Source: SLQH01 sp964612995
GTDB lineage: Bacteria > Planctomycetota > UBA11346
Length of the DNA stretch: 49,395 nucleotides
Direction: 5' to 3'
Assembly: GCA_964612995.1 (NCBI GenBank)
Contig: CAZTGE010000011.1
Coordinates: 1-49,395, forward strand
The position numbers were made by a program, and so were the translations under genes. Of this stretch, positions 1-7,459 are shown piece by piece. The first letter of the stretch is position 1; every line of letters starts with the position of its first letter. Under the pieces are notes generated by a model. The model searched no databases. It was given only the letters and a program-made list of their open reading frames with translations, and had not been told where the DNA came from.

Positions 1-661
1 CGGTGTGGCGGACGCGGTAGGCCAGGCTGCCATCGGTCGCCGGCGCGGTGGCCGGGATGGCGGTGACGCTGCCATCGGCGGCGACGGTCAGGTGATCCGG
101 GCCGTTGGTGCCGTAGGCGACGGTGTCGGTGGTGCGCCCGGCGGTGTCGTGCCAGGTGGCGCTGTAGTCGATCCGGGCGGTGGCCGGGGTCAGGGCGCCG
201 GTGGCGGTGGCGCCTTCGGTGCGCTGGTAGCTGGCGGTAGCGAGAGCCCGACCAGCCGGGTCGTAGAGCGTGCGCTCCTGTGAGACGATCGTATCACCGC
301 TGAGATCCAGGGCGGCGGCGAAATCTGTCGGCGACTCGCCCTGATCAACGCCCTGGAAGCTGGCAAGCTGCCAGCCGGCGCCGTTGTAGCGGGTCTTGGT
401 CAGCAGACCGTCGGGGCCGGCGACCTTCACCACCCGCCCCATGCGATCATGCCATCGGCGCGTGATGCGTTCTGCGAGCACGCTGCCCGTCTGGTCGTCG
501 ATGGCGAAGGCGCTCTGGGTATAGCTCCGCCCGGCGGGATCATAGCCGGTCGCCGACATGGCCACGAGGTCGGCGTGACTGTAGGAAGCTGTACCGATCC
601 CGGCGGTCGGCGGCAGAGTGCCGATATCGGTCCCGAATGGGCGTGATGGTGCGCGGAGTTT
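1..661 (-). pseudogene. RHS/YD-repeat protein fragment, 5'-truncated
   Basis: Read on the minus strand, the frame stays open from about 661 to the left edge and gives repeated YD-type motifs: 'GYDPAGRSYTQ', 'RRWHDRMGRVVKV', 'TLYDPAGRALATA', 'ATWHDTAGRTTDT'. These are typical of RHS/YD-repeat proteins, which form large secreted shells that often carry a variable C-terminal toxin. The gene continues beyond the left edge, so its C-terminus is not visible. No ATG or GTG start in frame lies between the repeats and avtA; the frame simply runs back into avtA, where only an implausible TTG (776-778) occurs. The piece therefore looks like the inner part of a gene that lost its 5' end. The apparent break is at a dispersed repeat copy (635-673). 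Family is fairly sure; the pseudogene status is inferred. Confidence 0.6.
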
Positions 662-673
662 CTGGGAAGGGGG
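635..673 (+). repeat. Dispersed repeat GAATGGGCGTRATGG, copy 1
   Basis: Matches 10136-10174 with about five mismatches in 38 bases. It sits at the point where the RHS fragment loses its reading sense and 15 nt downstream of avtA. Confidence 0.55.
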
Positions 674-685
674 CGCTGCCCCCCG
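669..685 (-). terminator. GC-rich hairpin just after avtA
   Basis: The sequence AGGGGGCGCTGCCCCC forms a 6-7 bp stem with a 3-base loop and begins 2 nt after the avtA stop. There is no T-run after it, so it is not a classic intrinsic terminator. The same hairpin core recurs at 22742-22754 and 49336-49352, and imperfectly at 4414-4432, so it may be a dispersed repeat instead. Confidence 0.35.
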
Positions 686-687
686 GC

Positions 688-1932
688 TCAGCGGCTGGCG
701 CGGCGGACCTCCTCGCCGAGGATCGCCATCCCGCGTTCGATGCGCGCGGGATCCTGGCAGTAGCTGATGCGCAGGCAACGCGACCGGTGCAGCCAGTCGC
801 CTTCGAGTCCGGCGAAGAAATAGTGGCCGGGAACCACGATCACCCCGCGGCGCTTGAGCCGCTCATAGAGCTCGTGATCGCTGATGCGCAACTCCGGAAG
901 CCAGAGCCAGAGGAAGAAGGCCCCCTGCGGCTCGTGCACCCGGTATGGCAGACCGGCGAGCGCGGCGTCGAGGCTGGCGAGGGCGTGCTCGCAGCGTTGG
1001 CGGTAATACGGGCGGACCACCTCGCGCACCAGACGATCGATGGTCCCATCGGCGAACAGCGGGGCGGTGATCGCCTGCCCCACCGTCCCGTTGGCCAGCC
1101 CGACCACCGCGTTCATCCGCGACAGCCGCTCGATCACCGCCTCGCTGGCGACGATGATGCCGGTGCGGGTGTTGGGCAGACCGACCTTCGACAGGCTGAA
1201 GCTGTAGACGATGTGTTCGGCGAAGGCCGGCAGGCGGTGCTCGCCGAACACCACCCCGGGAAAGGGCAGGCCGTAGGCGTTGTCGAGATACAGCAGGCTG
1301 CCGCGCGCGCGGCACAGCTTGCTGAGCCGGTCGACCTCCGCATCCCCCAGCACGTTGGCGCTGGGATTGGTCGGGCGTGAACAGGCGATCGCCGCCACCG
1401 GGCCCTGGGCTTCGATTGCAGCGAAATCGCAGCGGTATTCGAAGCGATGCTCGTGGTGGGTCTCGATCAGCGGCCGCGGCGCGACGAAGTGCCCCGCGTG
1501 CAGCTGGTCGGCGTAGCCGATGTACTCCGGAACCAGCGGGAAACCGATCGGCCGCTGCGCCGAGGCCAGGGCGTTGAACAGCAGGAAGGCGCCGGTCTGC
1601 GAGCCGGGGGTGATCGCGACGTTGCGCTCGCTGATCGGCCAGCCCTGGGTCTGGGCGAAATACGCCGCGATGGTCTCGAGGAAGCCGGCGTTACCGCGGG
1701 GGGTGTCGTAATCGCCGAGCATCGCAGCCAGCTGCACCGGGTCGGCGCAGATGCTGCCCAGGCGTTGCCGCCACACCGCTTCGACCGCGGCGATGTGGGC
1801 GGGATTCCCGCCGCCCATCATCACCAGGTCCTCGCCGCCGCGCGCGAGCGCATCGCCGAGATCCTCCATCAGTTCGTTGATGCCGCTGGGGCCACCCAGA
1901 CGCTGCGCGAATTCCGACCACTGGATATCCAT
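688..1932 (-). CDS. avtA: Valine-pyruvate aminotransferase
   Basis: Fold-type I PLP aminotransferase of 414 residues that matches E. coli AvtA along its whole length as I recall it: 'LMEDLGDAL' and 'MGGGNPA' near the N-terminus, 'LVPEYIGYAD', 'CSRPTNPSANV', 'LDNAYGLPFPGV', and 'SFSLSKVGLP', whose Lys249 would form the Schiff base with PLP. The C-terminal part has 'GAFFLWLWLPEL' and 'VPGHYFF'. AvtA exchanges the amino group between valine and pyruvate (giving alanine), a side reaction to branched-chain amino-acid synthesis in the cytoplasm. The ATG at 1932 was chosen because GGAGGAG lies about 9 nt upstream (1942-1949) and the family begins there; an in-frame ATG at 2043 would add 37 unrelated residues. 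The gene is divergent from the dinG-like helicase. Confidence 0.9.
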   Translation of the reverse strand: MDIQWSEFAQRLGGPSGINELMEDLGDALARGGEDLVMMGGGNPAHIAAVEAVWRQRLGSICADPVQLAAMLGDYDTPRGNAGFLETIAAYFAQTQGWPISERNVAITPGSQTGAFLLFNALASAQRPIGFPLVPEYIGYADQLHAGHFVAPRPLIETHHEHRFEYRCDFAAIEAQGPVAAIACSRPTNPSANVLGDAEVDRLSKLCRARGSLLYLDNAYGLPFPGVVFGEHRLPAFAEHIVYSFSLSKVGLPNTRTGIIVASEAVIERLSRMNAVVGLANGTVGQAITAPLFADGTIDRLVREVVRPYYRQRCEHALASLDAALAGLPYRVHEPQGAFFLWLWLPELRISDHELYERLKRRGVIVVPGHYFFAGLEGDWLHRSRCLRISYCQDPARIERGMAILGEEVRRASR

Positions 1933-2068
1933 GCATGCATGCTCCTCCCGCCAGCGCCGGCGCAAGCCGGAACAGCGCTGACAAGGATCGGCCGATCGAT
2001 CCGCCGGGCTCGCCACCGGCGTTGCGCTGATCGGCATGTACACGGTCGCCGCCCCGAGCGACCGATCC

Positions 2069-2095
2069 TTGCTCCGGGCCGGCCCCGGGTATCAT
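2069..2095 (+). promoter_or_regulatory. Possible promoter of the dinG-like gene
   Basis: TTGCTC (2069-2074) and TATCAT (2090-2095) are 15 nt apart. Transcription would start near 2102, the ATG itself, which would make the mRNA leaderless; consistent with this, no Shine-Dalgarno is seen before that ATG. The spacer contains the palindrome CCGGGCCGGCCCCGGG. Weak evidence. Confidence 0.25.
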
Positions 2096-2101
2096 GCCTT
2101 C

Positions 2102-4051
2102 ATGTCAATATTGACCCCGGTCGAGATGCTCGCTCCCGCCGGCCCGCTCTCCGGCCGGCTCGACGGCTACGAGTCGCGGCCGCAGCAGCTGGAGATGGCA
2201 CGGCTGGTCGCCGACACGCTGGAAGCCGGGGAGCACCTGATCGTCGAGGCACCGACCGGGGTCGGCAAGAGCCTCGCCTACCTCATCCCCTGCGCCGCAC
2301 ATGCCCTGGCCACCGGCGACAAGGTGGTCGTCTCGACCGCCACCATCGCGTTGCAGGAACAGTTGATCGACAAGGACCTGCCGCTGGTCGAGCAGCTGAT
2401 GCCCGAGCTCAAACCGGTCCTGGTCAAGGGGCGACAGAACTACCTCTGCCGGCGGCGGCTCGAGTTCGCCCATTCCGGCCAACAGGCGCTGTTCGAGAAC
2501 CGCGAGGAGATCCGCGATTTCGAGGAGATCCGCGAGTGGGCCGCGCAGACCACCACCGGCGATCGCGCCGACATGCCGCACGAGCCGCCGAACGCGATCT
2601 GGCGCAAGGTCCAATCCGACAAGCACAGTTGCCGTGGACGCCGGTGCGAACGCCACCACGAGTGCTTCTTCCGTCGCGCCCGGAACCGGATCGAAGACGC
2701 GCACCTGCTGGTGGTCAACCATCACCTGTATTTCTCCGATCTCGCGCTGCGCGACGAGCACGCCTCGATCCTCCCCGCGCATCCGGTGGTGGTGTTCGAC
2801 GAGGCCCACGCGCTCGAGGACATCGCCACCGACCACCTCGGCGTCTCGATCACCGAAGCCCAGGTCCGCTACTTCTGCGAGAGCCTGTGGAACGAACGCA
2901 GCGCCAAGGGCCTGCTGGCCAACCCGGAACTCGCGCCAGCGCGCGAGGTGGTCGCCGCGGTCCAGGCGGCCAATCAGGACTTCTGGCGCGAGGTCGCAGT
3001 CTACGCGCACCGGCACGGTGAGAGTCTGGTCCGGGTCACCCCCGAGGTGACCTTCCCGCCGGAGCTGGCCGCAGAGCTGACCCGCCTGATGCGCACCCTC
3101 ACCGATTTCCGCGCCCGCGCGGGCGACGAGGACAGCTCGCAGGAGTTGCGCGCCCAGGCCGACCGCGCCGCCGAGCTCGCCGGCGCCCTGGTCCACCTCG
3201 CCAAACGCGATCTCGACGACCACGTGTTCTACGCCAACGTCCCGATCGGCCGCGGATCCTGTTCGCTCAGCGCCCATCCCCTGAGCGTGGCCGACCCCCT
3301 GCGCGAGCTGCTGTTCGAGCCGACCCGCACCGTGATCCTGACCTCCGCCACCCTGGCCGCGGACGACTCCGATCGCTTCCTGTTCCTGCGCCGGCGCCTG
3401 GGCATCGACGGCGGGACGGCCAGGCGCCTGGACAGCCCCTTCGACTTCGCGCGCCAGGCGCGGCTGCTGGTCAACACCACCGCGCTCGACCCCAACGGGC
3501 CGCCTTACGAACGCGCCCTGGCCCAGTGGCTGGGCGATTTCCTCGACGACGCCAGCGGCGGAACCTTCGTCCTGTTCACCAGCTACCGACAGCTGGGGGC
3601 GGTGCACGATCTGCTGCGCGGCCGTCTCGACCGCGCCAACCGGTTCGTGTTCCGCCAGGGCGACCGGATGACCCGGCGTCAGATGCTCGACATGTTCAAA
3701 CGGGTCTCGGACGGCGTGCTCTTCGGTACCACCAGCTTCTGGGAAGGGGTCGACGTCCGCGGCGACGCGCTCAAGAACGTGGTCATCTGCAAGCTGCCCT
3801 TCGAGATGCCGACCCACCCCCTGGTCGAAGCGCGGATGCAGAAGATCAAGGCCGCGGGCGGCAATCCCTTCATGGAACGCACGGTGCCCGAGGCGATCCT
3901 CCGCCTCAAACAAGGCGTGGGCCGCCTGATCCGCACCACCAGCGATACCGGCACCATCGTCATCTGCGACCACCGGGTGCTGACCAAGCGCTACGGACGC
4001 TACTTCATCCGCGCCCTGCCGCCGATGCCGCTCGAGCAGTTCGCCCTGTAA
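2102..4051 (+). CDS. dinG: DinG/XPD-family ATP-dependent DNA helicase
   Basis: Superfamily 2 helicase, 649 residues. The N-terminus has 'GYESRPQQLEMA' (Q-motif-like), Walker A 'APTGVGKS' (Lys56) and the DEAH box at 233-236. Between them are four cysteines (116, 177, 182, 188) spaced like the [4Fe-4S] cluster of the XPD/DinG family. The C-terminal helicase half carries 'FVLFTSYRQL', 'GTTSFWEGVDVRG' and 'RLKQGVGRLIRT'. Such enzymes unwind DNA 5'-3' and help resolve replication-transcription conflicts and D-/R-loops. The start at 2102 places the first residues where DinG proteins begin; an upstream in-frame ATG at 2036 would add 22 residues of low-complexity. The family is sure; whether it is the DinG or the YoaA orthologue is not. 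Confidence 0.88.
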   Translation: MSILTPVEMLAPAGPLSGRLDGYESRPQQLEMARLVADTLEAGEHLIVEAPTGVGKSLAYLIPCAAHALATGDKVVVSTATIALQEQLIDKDLPLVEQLMPELKPVLVKGRQNYLCRRRLEFAHSGQQALFENREEIRDFEEIREWAAQTTTGDRADMPHEPPNAIWRKVQSDKHSCRGRRCERHHECFFRRARNRIEDAHLLVVNHHLYFSDLALRDEHASILPAHPVVVFDEAHALEDIATDHLGVSITEAQVRYFCESLWNERSAKGLLANPELAPAREVVAAVQAANQDFWREVAVYAHRHGESLVRVTPEVTFPPELAAELTRLMRTLTDFRARAGDEDSSQELRAQADRAAELAGALVHLAKRDLDDHVFYANVPIGRGSCSLSAHPLSVADPLRELLFEPTRTVILTSATLAADDSDRFLFLRRRLGIDGGTARRLDSPFDFARQARLLVNTTALDPNGPPYERALAQWLGDFLDDASGGTFVLFTSYRQLGAVHDLLRGRLDRANRFVFRQGDRMTRRQMLDMFKRVSDGVLFGTTSFWEGVDVRGDALKNVVICKLPFEMPTHPLVEARMQKIKAAGGNPFMERTVPEAILRLKQGVGRLIRTTSDTGTIVICDHRVLTKRYGRYFIRALPPMPLEQFAL

Positions 4052-4085
4052 TCGACCATCGGCGAGCACACGCTCCATCAAAGCC

Positions 4086-4108
4086 CCGCCAGCCCGGTGG
4101 ACTGGCGG
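4086..4108. repeat. Hairpin of the TCAAAGCCCCGCC repeat family, copy 1
   Basis: TCAAAGCCCCGCC begins at 4078 and leads into an imperfect stem (CCGCCAGCC against GGACTGGCGG). The same 13-base lead-in followed by a better hairpin occurs at 10037-10067, and both copies are followed by a GTCATTGC or GCAATGAC motif. It lies 27 nt downstream of the helicase stop. Confidence 0.5.
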
Positions 4109-4124
4109 CAAAGCACCAGGAACC

Positions 4125-4156
4125 CGGTCGTCATTGCCCCTCGGTCGTCATTGCCC
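4125..4156 (+). repeat. Tandem CGGTCGTCATTGCCC repeat
   Basis: Two exact copies of a 15-base unit start 17 bases apart. The GTCATTGC core resembles a dispersed repeat known from many bacterial genomes and is seen again on the other strand at 10105-10112. Confidence 0.5.
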
Positions 4157-4209
4157 TTGGCCCCGATGACGACGGATCCCGCAAACAGCAAAGCGCCCAT
4201 CCGCAGGGC

Positions 4210-4241
4210 CCGGTGCCCGGCCAGGCCTGGCCGGGCACCGG
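4210..4241. repeat. Perfect 32-bp palindrome
   Basis: Bases 4210-4225 are the exact reverse complement of 4226-4241, with no spacer (core CCAGGCCTGG). It is in non-coding DNA between two convergent transcription units. Confidence 0.7.
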
Positions 4242-4470
4242 CCGACAGAGGACCGATCTTCGACGAAATCAGCTCGCAGGGGCGCCGGAAACGCCAGCGC
4301 AGCTGGCGAGTGACGGCCGGGGCCGTAGAGGGCGGAGCCGGCATCGCGAAGCGATAGCAGGCCCCGGTCAGGCCTGCGGCCGGCGGAGCGCGACAAGCGG
4401 CAGCAAAGCCGAGAGAGGGCAGCGCCCCCTCTGCGGAAGAGCTCGTGCTTGACCCCCGATGAGGGACCCG

Positions 4471-4743
4471 TCAGGGCGACTGACCACCAAGCCCGCAACT
4501 CGGCTGGTCATCACCGCTACCGGGTCGCGGCCCGTCGCGTTCGCACCCGGCGCCGGACGGGGGGCCGAGCAGGACCCGGGCGCGGGCCGTGGCGCCGTGA
4601 CGCAAGGCATGGGCCGCCGTGGCGTGCAGGCGGGCGAATCGCAGTAGCTCACAGCCACAGCGGCGGCAGGTCGCGGCCGGACCCTCATGCCGCGCATGGC
4701 AGACGGGGCAGGACCAGTCGAAGGGCTCGTCAGGGCGCGGCAC
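4471..4743 (-). CDS. Small zinc-ribbon protein of the Hsp70 operon
   Basis: The N-terminal 50 residues carry CPVC (Cys12, Cys15) and CRRCGC, a likely four-cysteine zinc ribbon, followed by a helical 'ARLHATAAHALRHG'. The GTG start at 4743 lies 3 nt after the Hsp70 stop and has GGAG in the end of that gene as a likely ribosome binding site. This operonic position suggests a role with the chaperone. The C-terminal ~35 residues are rich in Gly, Pro and Ser and lie on repeat-like DNA, so the true end may have drifted. No function is recognised. Confidence 0.6.
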   Translation of the reverse strand: MPRPDEPFDWSCPVCHARHEGPAATCRRCGCELLRFARLHATAAHALRHGATARARVLLGPPSGAGCERDGPRPGSGDDQPSCGLGGQSP

Positions 4744-4746
4744 GGG

Positions 4747-6525
4747 TCACTCCAGGAAATACAGCAGGTCGACCAACTGCTGGTGGGCGCCGGCCTCCCT
4801 GGCCGTCACTGCGGCGAGCGTTTGCTGGAGTTCCTCCCGGTCGGGGCCGTCCAGGCCATCGCTGGCCAGCAAGTCCTGCGCCCGTACAATCGCATCATCG
4901 TCTGCGACCTCGACGGCGGGCGCGGCTACGCGGTCGAGGCTGACCACATCTGCGCCGGTCGCGGCGTCCGTCTGGTCGTCCACGGTGAGCGCGGACGCCG
5001 GCGGAGCGAAGTCGGTGTCGTCGGCGGCGAGGACCACCGCAGCGTCGTCCAGCCGCACGGCCGGGATCTCGCCCAGCTCGATCCGGCGGATACCGTCGTC
5101 ACCGCGCTCGATCACCCGTTCCACGCTTACGCCCGAACCGAGATGCTCCACGCTCACGCGCAAAAGGCCCGAACGATCGAGGTCGAAACGGAAGTGGATC
5201 TCCATCTGCAGGCTGTCGCCGAGGCCGGTGACCTCGAACCGGCCCAACAGGTGGTTCGCGCCCGGGTCGGGGCTCTCTCCCTGCAGTACGTCCACCTCGA
5301 TCCGTTCCTGGAGGGGGCTCATCTTGTAGAAGGTATGGGACCCGGCGCACGGCAACGGCGTATTGCGTCGCACGAGGATGTGGTTCCTGAGACGATCGCC
5401 TATCGACAACACCTTTGTGCCCAAGGAATGCGGGGTGATATCGACCATCTCGGCGCCCACCGATACGCCGGCCAGCGCCGCGGCCTCGATGGCGGCGCCG
5501 CGGGCGACCACCCGATCGGGGTCGAGCCAGCCCTGCGGTTCGATCCCGAGTCGCTCGCGCAGCAATTCGGCCACCAGGGGCATCCGGGTCGTGCCGCCGA
5601 CCAGGATGACGCGCGCCAGATCGCTCGGGGCGCAGGAGGCATCGCTCAGCGCCATGTCGACCGAGGCGAGGGTGCGCTCGATCAGGGGCGCCGCCAGAGC
5701 CTCGAACTCGTGGCGTTCGAGGCGATGGTCGAGGTGGAGATCGATGCCGTCGCGCACAGCGATGTACTCGCCGCGCACCTGCGCGACCCCGTCGGTCGAC
5801 AGCTGGATCTTGGCCGCCTCAGCGGCCTGCAGCACCCGCAGCGAGGCGCAGCGATCCTCCATCAGGTCGATCCCGTGCTCCTGCGCGAAGGCGTCGGCGG
5901 CACGCCGGGCAACGAGTTGGTCCAGGTCGTGTCCACCCAGACGCGTATCGCCATGGCTGGCCAACACCTCCATCACGTCTTCGCTGCAGTCGACCACCGA
6001 GACGTCGAAGGTACCGCCGCCGAGGTCGTAGATCAGCCAGCGTTCGCGCCGACGCTGGCCCATGGCGTAGGCCGCCGCGGCAGCAGTGGGCTCGTTGAGC
6101 AGGCGCAGCACCTCGAGTCCGGCCAGCTCGGCGGCCTGCTGGGTATCCTCGCGCGCACGCTCGTCGAAGAAGGCGGGCACGGTGATGACCGCTCGAGAGA
6201 CCTCCTCGCCGAGATGGGCCTCGGCCGCAGCTTTGAGGTAGGCGAGGATCCGGCTCGAAACCATCGCCGGCGACCACACGCGTCCGCCCAGCTCAAGGCT
6301 CTGCCCGGTGCCCATCTGACGCTTCACCCAGCGCACGGTGCGCTCCGGCGCCAGCAGCTCTCCATTGACGGCGCTTTGCCCGACCAGGGCTTGGCCTGCG
6401 TCGTCGACGGAGACCACCGATGGTACCAGCGGCGAGCCGTCCACACTCAGCACGAGCGGATGGGCGTCGGCCAGGACGCTGACCTCCGAGTTCGTGGTTC
6501 CCAGATCGATCCCGACGACGTTCAT
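4747..6525 (-). CDS. Hsp70/DnaK-family chaperone
   Basis: A 592-residue Hsp70. The ATPase signatures are all present: 'GIDLGTTNSEVSVL' at the N-terminus, 'LIYDLGGGTFDVSVV' and 'VILVGGTTRMPLV'. A substrate-binding domain follows ('DITPHSLGTKV', 'VRRNTPLPC'), then a shortened, acidic C-terminal part lacking the DnaK 'EEVD'-like end. It is shorter and more divergent than housekeeping DnaK (~640 residues), so it is likely a specialised paralogue like HscA/HscC. Its ATG overlaps the stop of the GrpE-like gene (ATGA), so the two are translationally coupled. Context makes it the motor of a dedicated five-gene chaperone system; the client is unknown. Confidence 0.88.
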   Translation of the reverse strand: MNVVGIDLGTTNSEVSVLADAHPLVLSVDGSPLVPSVVSVDDAGQALVGQSAVNGELLAPERTVRWVKRQMGTGQSLELGGRVWSPAMVSSRILAYLKAAAEAHLGEEVSRAVITVPAFFDERAREDTQQAAELAGLEVLRLLNEPTAAAAAYAMGQRRRERWLIYDLGGGTFDVSVVDCSEDVMEVLASHGDTRLGGHDLDQLVARRAADAFAQEHGIDLMEDRCASLRVLQAAEAAKIQLSTDGVAQVRGEYIAVRDGIDLHLDHRLERHEFEALAAPLIERTLASVDMALSDASCAPSDLARVILVGGTTRMPLVAELLRERLGIEPQGWLDPDRVVARGAAIEAAALAGVSVGAEMVDITPHSLGTKVLSIGDRLRNHILVRRNTPLPCAGSHTFYKMSPLQERIEVDVLQGESPDPGANHLLGRFEVTGLGDSLQMEIHFRFDLDRSGLLRVSVEHLGSGVSVERVIERGDDGIRRIELGEIPAVRLDDAAVVLAADDTDFAPPASALTVDDQTDAATGADVVSLDRVAAPAVEVADDDAIVRAQDLLASDGLDGPDREELQQTLAAVTAREAGAHQQLVDLLYFLE

Positions 6526-7172
6526 CCATCGACTCCTGACTGCGACTGCGCACGAGCGACGGCCACCTCGGCCGCCCGCACGACCGTTTCTCCGCTGCGA
6601 TAGCCACGGCGCAACAACCCGACGATCCGCCCCTCCTCGCCGGGCTCCAGCTTCACAGCGCGGTGGCAGGCCGGGTCGAAGACGTCGCCGGCTCGCGGCT
6701 CGATAGCCGTGAGGTGCGCGGCGTCGAGGGCGTCGCGCATCCGCTCGACCACGAGGCGGCCCCCCTCCTCCTGCGCGCGCATGATCTCACCGACCCGTTC
6801 GCGCCAGGGCGTGCGCGAAGCGAACCAGCGCCGACGCGGCGGCAAGGCGAGCGCAACGGCGTCGCTGGCGCGCGCGAGGCCACCGGCCAGGCGCTCCACC
6901 GCATCGGCCAGCGCGAGCAGAGCCCGCTGCGATCCGGCGCTCGCGCCAGCAGCAGGCGCATCGGCCGGGTCGACCTGACGTTCAGCCACCGCGGCCAGAC
7001 GTTGGAGCTCGCGGTTCTGTCGTCGCACCTCCATCGCCAGCCGCTCCTGCGCCAGCAGGAAATCGTGCAGACCGGGCAGCTCGCACGCCGCCCACTGAGC
7101 GCAGAGCTCGTCAGACCAGCCGGACGGATCGGAGCCCAGCGCCGCCGCGTCATCTGCTCGCTCCTCGCTCAC
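6522..7172 (-). CDS. GrpE-like nucleotide exchange factor
   Basis: 216 residues from a GTG start that overlaps the previous stop (GTGA). The C-terminal end 'GLLRRGYRSGETVVRAAEV' matches the GrpE beta-domain ending ('GY..G..V.R.A.V'), and a central helical region precedes it. The N-terminal ~100 residues ('WSDELCAQWAACELPGLHDF') do not look like GrpE and may bind other members of the complex. GrpE proteins speed ADP release from Hsp70. An in-frame ATG at 7376 exists but would overlap nearly the whole J-like gene and was rejected. Assignment as GrpE-like is fair and is supported by the Hsp70 neighbour. Confidence 0.72.
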   Translation of the reverse strand: MSEERADDAAALGSDPSGWSDELCAQWAACELPGLHDFLLAQERLAMEVRRQNRELQRLAAVAERQVDPADAPAAGASAGSQRALLALADAVERLAGGLARASDAVALALPPRRRWFASRTPWRERVGEIMRAQEEGGRLVVERMRDALDAAHLTAIEPRAGDVFDPACHRAVKLEPGEEGRIVGLLRRGYRSGETVVRAAEVAVARAQSQSGVDG

Positions 7173-7456
7173 GCTGGTTCCCCCAGTTCCCAATCGCTCA
7201 GGGAGGCGAGTTCCTGGACCAACGGCGCGATCTCTGGCGCCGCGCTCCCGGTCGCTCGCGGGATGCCGATGGGTACCGCCGGGCAGACCCAGCGATACCG
7301 GCGGCGGTCCGCGGCATGACGGATGGCAGCGTATGCGGCGTTGACAGCGGCATCGGCTCGACCGGCGCGTACGCAAGCGTGATAGGCCTCGCGGATGCTT
7401 TCATCATCGTCCTCGTGGGCGTCCAGTCCCAGGACAGCGAAGGCGTGTCGCGCCAT
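7169..7456 (-). CDS. J-domain-like protein without HPD
   Basis: A 95-residue protein. Its first half follows the J-domain plan: 'AFAVLGLDAHEDD' (helix I, like 'D-Y-x-x-L-G-L'), 'IREAYHACV' (helix II), 'NAAYAAIRHAADRRRYRW' (helix III, like 'AY-x-x-L-x-D-x-x-x-R-x-x-Y'). The HPD tripeptide that normally stimulates the Hsp70 ATPase is missing; the loop reads 'RAGRADA'. The C-terminal half is Pro/Ala rich. The ATG lies 3 nt after the upstream stop, with GAGGAG inside the end of that gene. J-like identity is inferred from shape plus position beside Hsp70 and GrpE. Confidence 0.6.
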   Translation of the reverse strand: MARHAFAVLGLDAHEDDDESIREAYHACVRAGRADAAVNAAYAAIRHAADRRRYRWVCPAVPIGIPRATGSAAPEIAPLVQELASLSDWELGEPA

Positions 7457-7459
7457 GAC

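Larger units (their letters stand above)
4052..4470. other. Non-coding, repeat-rich intergenic region
   Basis: I see no convincing gene here. The stretch holds an imperfect hairpin (4086-4108), two tandem copies of CGGTCGTCATTGCCC (4125-4139 and 4142-4156), a perfect 32-bp palindrome (4210-4241) and an imperfect hairpin of the GGGCGCTGCCC type (4414-4432). It separates the convergent ends of the helicase and the Hsp70 operon. Confidence 0.6.

Noticed and set aside
2105..4111. Long minus-strand frame over the dinG-like gene
   Set aside because: It mirrors the helicase codons; the helicase motifs are all on the plus strand.
4687..6603. Long plus-strand frame over the Hsp70 gene
   Set aside because: Antisense shadow of a clear Hsp70.
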